From: Actinomycetes bacterium
Lineage (GTDB): Bacteria; Actinomycetota; Actinomycetes; Mycobacteriales; Mycobacteriaceae
Length of the DNA stretch: 9,648 bases
Direction: 5' to 3'
Assembly (NCBI GenBank): GCA_023417985.1
Contig: JAEZDV010000088.1
Span: 1-9,648 of the forward strand
Numbering within the stretch: position 1 is the stretch's first letter; each line of letters starts with the position of its first letter. Below are positions 1 to 5,992 of this stretch, piece by piece. The translations under genes and the position numbers were made by a program. The notes under the pieces are model-generated. The model saw nothing but the letters and a program-made list of their open reading frames with translations. It was not told the DNA's origin and ran no database searches.

Positions 1-2019
1 ACCGCGCACATCACCGACGATCTCGATCGGTACTTCGCTGCCGCACGCGGCACCGATGACGTCGTGCCCCTCGAGATGACCAAGTGGTTCGACACCAACT
101 ACCACTACCTGGTGCCGGAGATCGGTCCCGACACGACATTCACCCTCGAACCTTCGAAGGTACTCGGCGAAGTCGCCGAGGCGAGGGCCCTCGGCGTCGC
201 GGCGCGGCCCGTGATCGTCGGCCCACTGACATTCCTGCTTCTCTCCAAACCCGTCGACGGCCAGGGCCCGCTGCTCGACCGGGTGGACGAGTTGATTCCG
301 CTGTATTCCCGACTGCTGCGCGAACTCTCCGCGTCGGGGGTCGCGTGGGTGCAGTTCGACGAGCCAGCGCTCGTACGCGATCTCGACGAAGCAGCACTCG
401 ACGCCGTGACCCGCGTCTACGACACGTTGTCGGCTCCGGAAGAGCGCCCGGCGATCCTCGTCGCCTCGTACTTCGGGGACCTCGGTCCTGCGCTTGGCCG
501 ACTGGCTGCCACCGGGGTCGAAGGAATCGGCATCGATCTCGTCGCCGGTTCCGCGACCGGGATCGCAGGACTGCCGAGTCTCGCGAACAAGTTGCTCGTC
601 GCCGGTGTCGTCGACGGCCGAAACGTGTGGCGCACCGACCTCGAAGCGGCACTCGCCACGCTTGCCACGCTGCTCGGGTCCGTGAGAGCGCTGGCGGTGT
701 CCACATCGTGTTCGTTGCTCCACGTTCCGTACACGGTCGACGCCGAGACCCGTCTCGACGACGCCCTGCGTTCCTGGCTGGCGTTCGGTGCCGAAAAGGT
801 GCGTGAGGTAGCCACACTCGCCCGAGCATTGCGCGACGGACACGACGCCGTCGGCGGCGAACTCGCCGCGGCGCGTGAGGCTGCCGGATCTCGCCGTGCC
901 GATCGACGGCTGCGCAACAACGCCGTCCGTGGCGCACTGTCCGCACTCACCGAACATCGTGCGCGCACCACGCCCGCCGACCGACGGCGCGAGATCCAGC
1001 GCGCCCACCTCGACCTGCCGTTGTTGCCGACCACCACCATCGGGTCGTACCCGCAGACCAGCAGAATCCGGCTGGCGCGCGCCGCTTTCCGCAACGGAGA
1101 GATCGACCGTGCCGAGTACCTCCGGCGGATGCGTGAGGAAATCGTCGAAGTCGTGACGCTGCAGGAAGAACTCGGTCTCGATGTGCTGGTGCACGGTGAG
1201 CCCGAGCGCAACGACATGGTGCAGTACTTCGCCGAACAACTCGACGGGTTCTTCGCCACCGAGCAGGGCTGGGTGCAGTCCTACGGATCTCGCTGCGTCC
1301 GACCGCCTATCCTCTACGGCGACGTCGCTCGGCCGGCACCGATGACCGTCGACTGGATCACGTATGCACAGACTCTGACCGAGAAGCCGGTCAAGGGCAT
1401 GCTCACCGGTCCGGTGACGATCCTCGCGTGGTCGTTCGTGCGCGACGATCAGCCCCTTGCCGACACCGCCGATCAGGTCGCACTCGCTATCCGCAACGAA
1501 ACCGTCGATCTCCAGGCCGCCGGCATCCGCATCATCCAGGTCGACGAACCGGCACTGCGCGAGTTGTTGCCGCTACGCGCCGCGGCCCAGAAGGAGTACC
1601 TGGACTGGGCAGTGGGTGCGTTCCGTCTGGCCACGTCCGGGGTCGCGGATTCCACGCAGATCCACACGCACCTCTGCTACTCGGAGTTCGGAGAGGTGAT
1701 CGGTGCCATCGCCGAGCTCGATGCCGATGTGACGTCGATCGAGGCGGCGCGGTCGCACATGGAGATCCTCGACGACCTCAATGCGGTCGGTTTCGATCTC
1801 GGGGTCGGTCCGGGCGTGTACGACATCCACTCACCGCGCGTGCCGAGCGTCGACGAGATCGCACGGTCGCTGAGGGAGGCCTTGGATGCTGTTCAGGCGG
1901 AACGCTTGTGGGTCAATCCGGACTGTGGTCTCAAGACTCGACGCACCGACGAGGTCACCGCGTCCCTGAAGAATCTCGTCGCTGCCGCGACTTCGGTTCG
2001 CGGGGAACTGGATTCGTAG
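1..2019 (+). CDS. metE: Cobalamin-independent methionine synthase MetE (5' end outside window)
   Basis: The enzyme transfers the methyl group of 5-methyltetrahydropteroyltri-L-glutamate to homocysteine, the last step of methionine synthesis, in the cytosol without B12. The frame is open from base 1, so the start lies upstream. Aligning the metal ligands to E. coli MetE puts base 1 near residue 85, so about 84 residues are missing. The first visible family block is EMTKWFDTNYHY (from about base 76). The catalytic C-terminal barrel begins near base 1030 with TTTIGSYPQT. All four zinc ligands are visible: His (1669) and Cys (1675) in THLCYSEF, Glu (1741) in SIEAARS, and Cys (1924) in NPDCGLKTR. 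Their spacings (2, 22 and 61 residues) equal those of E. coli H641, C643, E665 and C726. No frameshift is seen, so the gene should be functional. Actinobacterial metE is often controlled by a cobalamin riboswitch, but that region is not in the window. Confidence 0.97.
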   Translation, partial: TAHITDDLDRYFAAARGTDDVVPLEMTKWFDTNYHYLVPEIGPDTTFTLEPSKVLGEVAEARALGVAARPVIVGPLTFLLLSKPVDGQGPLLDRVDELIPLYSRLLRELSASGVAWVQFDEPALVRDLDEAALDAVTRVYDTLSAPEERPAILVASYFGDLGPALGRLAATGVEGIGIDLVAGSATGIAGLPSLANKLLVAGVVDGRNVWRTDLEAALATLATLLGSVRALAVSTSCSLLHVPYTVDAETRLDDALRSWLAFGAEKVREVATLARALRDGHDAVGGELAAAREAAGSRRADRRLRNNAVRGALSALTEHRARTTPADRRREIQRAHLDLPLLPTTTIGSYPQTSRIRLARAAFRNGEIDRAEYLRRMREEIVEVVTLQEELGLDVLVHGEPERNDMVQYFAEQLDGFFATEQGWVQSYGSRCVRPPILYGDVARPAPMTVDWITYAQTLTEKPVKGMLTGPVTILAWSFVRDDQPLADTADQVALAIRNETVDLQAAGIRIIQVDEPALRELLPLRAAAQKEYLDWAVGAFRLATSGVADSTQIHTHLCYSEFGEVIGAIAELDADVTSIEAARSHMEILDDLNAVGFDLGVGPGVYDIHSPRVPSVDEIARSLREALDAVQAERLWVNPDCGLKTRRTDEVTASLKNLVAAATSVRGELDS

Positions 2020-2030
2020 CCTGCGTGTGA

Positions 2031-2070
2031 GGTGACGGCTCCTGTCGGCGGACCGGACAGGGCCGTCACC
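2031..2070 (+). terminator. Strong hairpin after metE, probable terminator
   Basis: The left arm GGTGACGGCTCCTGTC (2031-2046) pairs with the right arm GACAGGGCCGTCACC (2056-2070). The 15-bp stem has one bulged T and a 9-nt loop. It starts 11 nt after the metE stop. No U-run follows, which is common for actinobacterial terminators. The gene on the other side is convergent, so the hairpin may also stop reverse transcripts. Confidence 0.75.
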
Positions 2071-2164
2071 CCGGCTGCTCTGATGGCTGGGACGGAACGC
2101 AGTGCAGCCACGGCAGAGGGAGTAGCTCAGGCAACCACCGAGCGTTGTGAACCACATCCCGTAA

Positions 2165-2191
2165 CTCGGTCGAGCTATCCCAATCGACGAG
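2165..2191 (-). terminator. Hairpin downstream of the convergent SDR gene
   Basis: CTCGGTCGA (2165-2173) pairs with TCGACGAG (2184-2191), with one bulged G and a 10-nt loop. It lies 19 nt past the stop of the minus-strand SDR, so it is the likely terminator of that gene. The stem is weaker than the metE hairpin and has no U-run. The bases between the two hairpins (2071-2164) hold no gene I can support. Confidence 0.4.
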
Positions 2192-2210
2192 AACAGCGCG
2201 GGCAATCCCC

Positions 2211-3113
2211 TCAGGTGAACGGCACCCCGCCCGTCGCCGCGATCGTCTCCCCCGTGATGTAACTGGAGTCCTGCGAAGCGAGGAAGACGTATGCGGGAGC
2301 CAACTCCGCAGGCTGTCCGGGTCGGCCGAGCGGGACATCTTTGCCGAACTGCTCGTACGCGTCCTTCGGCATGGTCGCAGGTATCAGCGGCGTCCAGATA
2401 GGACCGGGTGCAACAGCATTGACCCGTATCCCCTTGCTCGCAACGTCCGAGGCGAGGCCCTTGGTGAAGTCGACGATTCCGGCTTTCGTGGTGGCGTAGT
2501 CCAGCAAGCCGGGCGACGGATCGACGGCCTGGATCGAGGTAGTGTTGACGATCGCCGACCCTGAATCCATCTCTGCTACAGCATATTTCGACAGCCAGAA
2601 CAGTGCGTACAGATTGGTCTTCATCACCCGGTCGAACTGCTCGGTGGTGATATCGGCGATCCCTCCGGGCACGAGGTGCTGGTACGCAGCGTTGTTGACG
2701 AGGATGTCGATCCCGCCGAACTCGGAGACGGTCGTCGCGACGAGTCGGCGGCAGAAGTCCTCGTCGCGGATGTCACCGGGAACAACCACACAGCGCCGTC
2801 CCGCTGCCTCGACGAGTTCGGCAGTGTCCCGTCCGTCCTGAGCCTCTTCCGGAAGATGGCAGAAGGCAACGTCTGCGCCTTCCCGAGCGAAGGCGATTGC
2901 GACAGCGCGTCCGATTCCCGAATCCCCGCCGGTGATCAGTGCGCGGCGGCCGAGCAGTTTTCCGTTGCCCCGATAACTCTGTTCACCGTGGTCGGGAGCG
3001 GCGACGAGTTCGTCGGTGGCACCGGGGTATGTGATCTCGGGTTGCTGCTCGAGCGGGGGAATCGAGTGCCGCTCTCCCGGGTGTTGCATCCTGTTCGGGT
3101 CCTGGCCGGACAC
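2211..3113 (-). CDS. SDR-family oxidoreductase, YghA/YdaD (general stress protein 39) type
   Basis: A classical short-chain dehydrogenase/reductase of 300 residues, predicted cytosolic and NAD(P)-dependent, probably acting on an aldehyde, ketone or alcohol; the substrate is unknown. Visible motifs are cofactor loop TGGDSGIG (61-68), NNAA (140-143), Asn167 and catalytic Ser193, Tyr206 and Lys210 (YATTK). The roughly 50-residue N-terminal extension with PDHGEQSYRGNGKL before the Rossmann fold, plus the SIQA, LLDYA and APGPIWTPL blocks, are typical of the E. coli YghA / B. subtilis YdaD group (about 290-300 aa). The start is GTG at 3113, because GGAGG lies 5 nt upstream. ATG at 3125 and ATG at 3089 are in frame but lack good ribosome binding sites. 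A long open frame continues upstream to 3908 but is antisense to other genes. The gene is divergent from a small acidic protein gene, and a SigF/SigB-like promoter precedes it. Confidence 0.9.
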   Translation of the reverse strand: MSGQDPNRMQHPGERHSIPPLEQQPEITYPGATDELVAAPDHGEQSYRGNGKLLGRRALITGGDSGIGRAVAIAFAREGADVAFCHLPEEAQDGRDTAELVEAAGRRCVVVPGDIRDEDFCRRLVATTVSEFGGIDILVNNAAYQHLVPGGIADITTEQFDRVMKTNLYALFWLSKYAVAEMDSGSAIVNTTSIQAVDPSPGLLDYATTKAGIVDFTKGLASDVASKGIRVNAVAPGPIWTPLIPATMPKDAYEQFGKDVPLGRPGQPAELAPAYVFLASQDSSYITGETIAATGGVPFT

Positions 3114-3118
3114 AGTCG

Positions 3119-3123
3119 CCTCC
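3119..3123 (-). promoter_or_regulatory. Ribosome binding site GGAGG that fixes a GTG start
   Basis: Read on the minus strand, GGAGG is followed by the 5-nt spacer CGACT and then GTG. The upstream ATG at 3125 overlaps this GGAGG and has no Shine-Dalgarno sequence of its own, so an annotation using the first ATG would probably be 4 codons too long. Confidence 0.65.
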
Positions 3124-3149
3124 ATCGGTCGTCGGGCTTGTTCTCTTCG

Positions 3150-3176
3150 GTACCCGACTCCAGGGTGTCCCACACC
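3150..3176 (-). promoter_or_regulatory. SigF/SigB-like promoter for the YghA-type SDR
   Basis: On the minus strand, GGTGT (3176-3172), a 16-nt spacer and GGGTAC (3155-3150) resemble the actinobacterial general-stress sigma pattern, a GTTT-like -35 and a GGGTAT/C -10. Transcription would start near 3143, about 30 nt before the GTG start. The match is by eye; the -35 has one mismatch. Confidence 0.5.
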
Positions 3177-3178
3177 CT
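3162..3178. repeat. Perfect inverted repeat in the divergent promoter region
   Basis: AGGGTGT and ACACCCT are separated by CCC, giving 7-bp arms. It overlaps the -35 element of the leftward promoter and lies just upstream of the rightward one. It could be a regulator site or chance in GC-rich DNA. Confidence 0.4.
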
Positions 3179-3204
3179 CGATTGAGCGTCGTCGATGTGG
3201 GTAT
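3179..3204 (+). promoter_or_regulatory. SigF/SigB-like promoter for the small acidic protein
   Basis: CGATT (3179-3183), a 15-nt spacer and GGGTAT (3199-3204), an exact match to the general-stress -10 box. A start near 3211 would leave a leader of about 26 nt containing AAGGAG. Together with the leftward promoter it forms a back-to-back pair of the same class. Confidence 0.5.
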
Positions 3205-3236
3205 CCGACGCGAACGCCCCGACGAAGGAGTATGCA

Positions 3237-3419
3237 GTGGCCGACCACAAGGACCCCGAAACCACTTCGACCGAACACGGCAGTGAGGATGCGGCACCCG
3301 ACGTCGTGTCCGATCCCGCACGCTCCACGGAAGGCGAGTCGACGGAGTGGACGACCGAGGGCGGGGCTACGCCCGCGGGTCCGGCCACCGAAACCGAAAA
3401 GCCCGGCAGGAAACAGTAG
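3237..3419 (+). CDS. Small acidic hydrophilic protein (60 aa), hydrophilin-like
   Basis: A 60-residue protein with no Cys, no hydrophobic core, no signal peptide and no membrane segment. It has 14 Asp/Glu against 5 Lys/Arg, 10 Thr and 6 Gly (10%), so it is probably disordered. This composition resembles hydrophilins, small Gly-rich proteins linked to osmotic or desiccation stress; the resemblance is compositional only, and I do not recognise a named family. The start is GTG at 3237, with AAGGAG at 3225-3230 and a 6-nt spacer. ATG at 3195 is in frame but lies upstream of the predicted -10 box, so it cannot be used from that promoter. The ATG at 3232 is in another frame. The protein ends in a basic tail (KPGRKQ). 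The gene is divergent from a stress-type SDR and has a SigF/SigB-like promoter, so a role in stress adaptation is inferred. Confidence 0.7.
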   Translation: MADHKDPETTSTEHGSEDAAPDVVSDPARSTEGESTEWTTEGGATPAGPATETEKPGRKQ

Positions 3420-3423
3420 GGCC

Positions 3424-3443
3424 GACGGCCCCGCCGAGCCGTC
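3424..3443. terminator. Hairpin between convergent genes, possible bidirectional terminator
   Basis: GACGGC (3424-3429) pairs with GCCGTC (3438-3443) across an 8-nt loop. An overlapping alternative is GGGCC-GAC-GGCCC (3419-3431). It begins 5 nt after the small protein's stop and lies 24 nt beyond the stop of the convergent SDR. There is no U-run. Confidence 0.4.
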
Positions 3444-3480
3444 ACTGTTCGACGACGCCGAGGCCGTCAGTGCTCGACGA
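3439..3480. repeat. 17-bp imperfect direct repeat at the end of the second SDR
   Basis: Copy 1 (3439-3455, CCGTCACTGTTCGACGA) and copy 2 (3464-3480, CCGTCAGTGCTCGACGA) match at 15 of 17 positions. Copy 2 holds the last codons and stop of the minus-strand SDR (Val-Glu-His-stop). Copy 1, downstream, would read Val-Glu-Gln-stop. This looks like a small tandem duplication across the stop codon. Confidence 0.5.
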
Positions 3481-4270
3481 GCGAGGCCATTCTCTTCGCC
3501 ACGAGTTCGATCGTGCGGCGCGGCATCATCCGCGACAGCAGGTCGATCATCGTGGCGTCCTTGCCGATGCACAGGCGGAACGTGCCTTTTTCGATGGCGT
3601 TCACGATACGCAGTGCAGCCGTCGCGGACGAGGTGATCTTCGCAGCCTGTGCATCGGTGTCGCGGCCGGGAATCGACGCCCCCGAGTTCTCGGCGATGCC
3701 GGTGCGGATCGCACCGGGAAAGACCAGTGTCACCGCTACATTCGTCGTGCGGAGTTCGGCGTACAGGCCTTCGGTCAGGAGCTTGACCGCGGCTTTGCTG
3801 GCGCCGTAGACGGACTGGCCGGGAACCGGCGCGAGGCCGCCCATACTGGATACGTTGAGCACGCTGGCCTCCGGCTGCTTCAGCAGCGAGGGGAGGAAGG
3901 CCCTGCACATGTGCACGACGCCCCAGTAGTTCACATCCATCACCTTGGCCATCTCGTCGTACGACAGTTCGGCGAAGGGCACGAAGTGCTGGATGATTCC
4001 GGCGACGTTGGCGATGCCGTCCACCTGCCCGTGGGCGGCGGTGACCTCCGCGACGAGCGCTTCGACGGCGTTCCGATCCGCTACGTCCACCGTGTGCGTC
4101 GTCAGCCGGTCGCCCGCAGCGGGTGCGAGAACCCGGGTACCGTCGAGACCCTCGCTGCGGAGGTCGACCGCCGCGACGCGCGCTCCGCGGACGAGAAGTT
4201 CGAGGACGACGTCGCGTCCGATGCCGTTGCCGCCACCGGTGACGACGAATACCTTGTCGCGAATATGCAT
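3467..4270 (-). CDS. Classical SDR-family oxidoreductase, probably NAD(H)-preferring
   Basis: A 267-residue cytosolic short-chain dehydrogenase/reductase. Motifs are TGGGNGIG (11-18), Asp36 at the end of strand 2 (usual in NAD(H)-preferring members), Asp62, NVAG (88-91, a variant of NNAG), Asn114 and catalytic Ser142, Tyr155 and Lys159 (YGASK). PGAIRTGIA follows. The last ~60 residues form an Arg/Met-rich helical tail (LLSRMMPRRTIELVAKRM), seen in actinobacterial SDRs of the SadH-like kind; substrate specificity cannot be read. The start is ATG at 4270 with AGGGGAG ending 3 nt upstream. A longer open frame adds 8 codons to 4294, but those would fall inside the predicted -10 box. The gene is convergent with the small acidic protein gene and divergent from the amidotransferase gene. 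It is not closely related to the neighbouring SDR, so the two are not a recent duplication. Confidence 0.9.
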   Translation of the reverse strand: MHIRDKVFVVTGGGNGIGRDVVLELLVRGARVAAVDLRSEGLDGTRVLAPAAGDRLTTHTVDVADRNAVEALVAEVTAAHGQVDGIANVAGIIQHFVPFAELSYDEMAKVMDVNYWGVVHMCRAFLPSLLKQPEASVLNVSSMGGLAPVPGQSVYGASKAAVKLLTEGLYAELRTTNVAVTLVFPGAIRTGIAENSGASIPGRDTDAQAAKITSSATAALRIVNAIEKGTFRLCIGKDATMIDLLSRMMPRRTIELVAKRMASLVEH

Positions 4271-4292
4271 TTGCTCCCCTTCGTTTTCTCTC

Positions 4293-4321
4293 ACGGTAGT
4301 CCGATCCCGCAGTTCCGTCAG
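4293..4321 (-). promoter_or_regulatory. Predicted housekeeping-type promoter of the second SDR
   Basis: On the minus strand, CTGACG (4321-4316), a 17-nt spacer and TACCGT (4298-4293) fit a -35 of the TTGACA kind (4 of 6) and a TANNNT -10. Transcription would start near 4286, leaving a leader of about 16 nt that includes the ribosome binding site. Confidence 0.4.
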
Positions 4322-4338
4322 GCTGCGCGACGCAGCCT
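4320..4338. repeat. Perfect 8-bp inverted repeat at the -35 of the second SDR
   Basis: AGGCTGCG and CGCAGCCT are separated by CGA. The dyad begins at the outer edge of the predicted -35 box and extends upstream of it, so it could be an operator or activator site. No regulator gene lies next to it. Confidence 0.5.
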
Positions 4339-4365
4339 CGAAACGGTCACTCCCTTCACGAGATC

Positions 4366-4390
4366 GCCGGTTCTGCTGCGAGGAACCGGC
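4366..4390. repeat. Perfect 8-bp inverted repeat upstream of the amidotransferase gene
   Basis: GCCGGTTC (4366-4373) and GAACCGGC (4383-4390) are separated by 9 nt. The dyad lies 23 nt upstream of a possible -10 box (CATACT, 4413-4418) for the rightward gene, where a -35 element or activator site would be expected. I found no convincing -35. Confidence 0.5.
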
Positions 4391-4452
4391 CCGGTGACCC
4401 TCCTTCCGCGGTCATACTGGGGAGCATCCACCTCGAGGGAGAGGACGACGGC

Positions 4453-5328
4453 ATGTGCCGACTGTTCGGGATGTCCGCAGCACCGCGCCGGGTGCACGCC
4501 ACTTTCTGGCTCCTCGACGCCGATGACAGTCTCGCCCAGCAGAGTCGGCGCATGCCCGACGGAACCGGCCTCGGCAGTTTCACCGACGACGACACGCCGC
4601 TGGTCGAGAAACAACCGATCGCCGCCTACGAGGACCGGCAGTTCGCCCTCGAAGCCAAGGAACGGATGTCCCGGACGTTCGTCGCCCACGTCCGGTATGC
4701 GACGACCGGTGGGACCGTCCCTGCCAACACCCATCCGTTCGAGCAGAACGGCCGACTGTTCGCGCACAACGGGGTGATCGAAGACCTTCCACTCTTGGAG
4801 ACGGAACTCGGCGACTATCGAAAACTCGTGCACGGTGACACCGACTCGGAACGGTACTTCGCGCTGATCACCCGGCACATCGACGAGCACGACGGCGATG
4901 TCGGTGCCGGGATCGCCTCGGCGGTCGGATGGATGGCTGAGCACCTGAGGATTCTGTCGCTGAACTTCGTCCTCGTCAGCGCCGACGAGATGTGGGCGTT
5001 CCGGTACCCCGACACCCACGACCTACTGGTCCTGCAACGGCAGTCGGGTGGTCCGAGCGGAAACCGGCACCTCGAGCACGCAAGTGCCGCGGGGACTGTG
5101 CGAGCCCGGTCGGGCGACCTGTCGGCCGCCCGCGCGGTCGTGGTCGCTACCGAGCGGATGGACGAGGACCCGGGGTGGGAATCGCTGGCGTCGGGAGAAC
5201 TCCTGCACGTCGGACCGCACCACGACGTGTCACGGACGATCATCGCCGAGCACGAACCGCGGCACCGGTTGACGCTCGCGGATCTGACGGGCCGCGCCAG
5301 GGCCGCCCAGGCGCCGAGCGCCCCCTGA
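4453..5328 (+). CDS. Class II glutamine amidotransferase-like protein (YafJ/EgtC type)
   Basis: An N-terminal nucleophile hydrolase domain that would release ammonia from glutamine, or cleave a gamma-glutamyl amide, in the cytosol. Cys2 directly follows the initiator Met and becomes the nucleophile after Met removal. Other glutaminase-site blocks are HVRYATTG (79-86, Arg81), NTHPF (92-96), AHNG (104-107, Asn106/Gly107) and GDTDSE (128-133, Asp131). The protein is 291 residues, a little longer than YafJ (about 255) or EgtC, with a Pro/Ala/Arg-rich tail. No second synthetase domain is fused. EgtC of ergothioneine synthesis is in the same family, but no egtA, egtB, egtD or egtE is adjacent, so I do not assign egtC. 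The start is ATG at 4453 with a GGAGAGG-like site upstream; the conserved MCRLFG fixes it. The gene is transcribed alone, between a divergent SDR and a convergent TetR gene. Confidence 0.88.
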   Translation: MCRLFGMSAAPRRVHATFWLLDADDSLAQQSRRMPDGTGLGSFTDDDTPLVEKQPIAAYEDRQFALEAKERMSRTFVAHVRYATTGGTVPANTHPFEQNGRLFAHNGVIEDLPLLETELGDYRKLVHGDTDSERYFALITRHIDEHDGDVGAGIASAVGWMAEHLRILSLNFVLVSADEMWAFRYPDTHDLLVLQRQSGGPSGNRHLEHASAAGTVRARSGDLSAARAVVVATERMDEDPGWESLASGELLHVGPHHDVSRTIIAEHEPRHRLTLADLTGRARAAQAPSAP

Positions 5329-5363
5329 CCCACACCGCTCGGTGCGTCATCGCTCCCCGAATT

Positions 5364-5410
5364 CGGTGAGCTCGCACAGGTCCGTCAGGCGTTGCTGCTG
5401 CGGCTCACCG
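5364..5410. other. Long-loop inverted repeat between convergent genes
   Basis: CGGTGAGC (5364-5371) and GCTCACCG (5403-5410) are exact inverse copies with a 31-nt loop. The right arm contains the TetR stop codon. A small CACC-GCTC-GGTG hairpin lies just after the amidotransferase stop (5333-5344). Either could aid termination; neither is convincing alone. Confidence 0.25.
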
Positions 5411-5992
5411 GCCCGAGTCGATGACTTCCTGAACGAGTCCGCCGTAGATCTCGATGAGGTCCTCGCTCCCGAGCTGGTCGGCGGGGAGCACCTCGAATGT
5501 GCGCAGTCCACCGGCGAGTCCGAGCAGAAGCGTCACGATGAGCCGCGACCGCACGAGCCCCTCCGACTGCTCGCCGATCGTCCTCGCGATCCGCGGCACG
5601 ACACGCGCCACCAGCTCTCGACGGGCAACCTCCGGATCCGGCGCTTCCTGAACGAGAGACGGTGCCACCGACCAGAATTCGTAGTCTCCGGAGTCCCGTC
5701 GCTCGACGAGGGCACGCACCATGCTGCAGCCGAGCGATTCGTCCGGACGTGCGAGATCGTCGAGGCCCGGTGCGTCCGGCGCAGCGGCTCGGAACAATTC
5801 GGCCTTGCTGCCGGTCAGTTTCATCACGAGCGCCGGCGAGACGCCCGCAGCCTCGGCGACGTCCCTGATCGTCGTTCCATTGAAACCACGTGCCGCGAAC
5901 AGCGTCCTGGCGTTGTCGAGGATGACCTCACGGGTGCTTCGTTCGCCGGTACCCGGTCCCGGCCGGAAATCTCCGATGCGTCCGGACGTCAT
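5405..5992 (-). CDS. TetR-family repressor, likely regulator of the adjacent efflux pump
   Basis: A 195-residue DNA-binding regulator with the TetR layout. The N-terminal helix-turn-helix covers roughly residues 20-66 (REVILDNARTLFAARGF, then TTIRDVAEAAGVSPALV, then GSKAELF). A divergent helical ligand-binding and dimer domain follows. In the usual Y-x-H/Y-F position after the recognition helix it has MKLT, so the recognition helix end is atypical. The ATG overlaps the TGA of the upstream pump gene (ATGA, 5989-5992), which implies translational coupling in one operon. Two GTGAAC-N3-GTTCAC palindromes on the operon promoter are its probable operators, giving negative autoregulation relieved by a pump substrate. 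The longer open frame to 6937 is antisense-like reading through the pump gene and is not real. The ligand is unknown. Confidence 0.92.
   Translation of the reverse strand: MTSGRIGDFRPGPGTGERSTREVILDNARTLFAARGFNGTTIRDVAEAAGVSPALVMKLTGSKAELFRAAAPDAPGLDDLARPDESLGCSMVRALVERRDSGDYEFWSVAPSLVQEAPDPEVARRELVARVVPRIARTIGEQSEGLVRSRLIVTLLLGLAGGLRTFEVLPADQLGSEDLIEIYGGLVQEVIDSGR

Noticed and set aside
140..1259. Large minus-strand open frames opposite metE (268 and 280 codons)
   Set aside because: They are antisense to well-conserved metE sequence and composed mainly of Arg, Ser and Pro; they are shadows of third-position GC.
3114..3908. Apparent N-terminal extension of the YghA-type SDR to 565 residues
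   Set aside because: It crosses the small acidic gene and the end of the second SDR, has low-complexity Arg-rich sequence, and ignores the GGAGG-GTG start.
3347..4777. Long plus-strand open frame of 476 codons opposite the second SDR and into the amidotransferase gene
   Set aside because: It is the antisense shadow of a clear SDR with full motifs and then an out-of-frame overlap with the amidotransferase gene. The protein is Arg/Asp/Gly-rich with no family resemblance.
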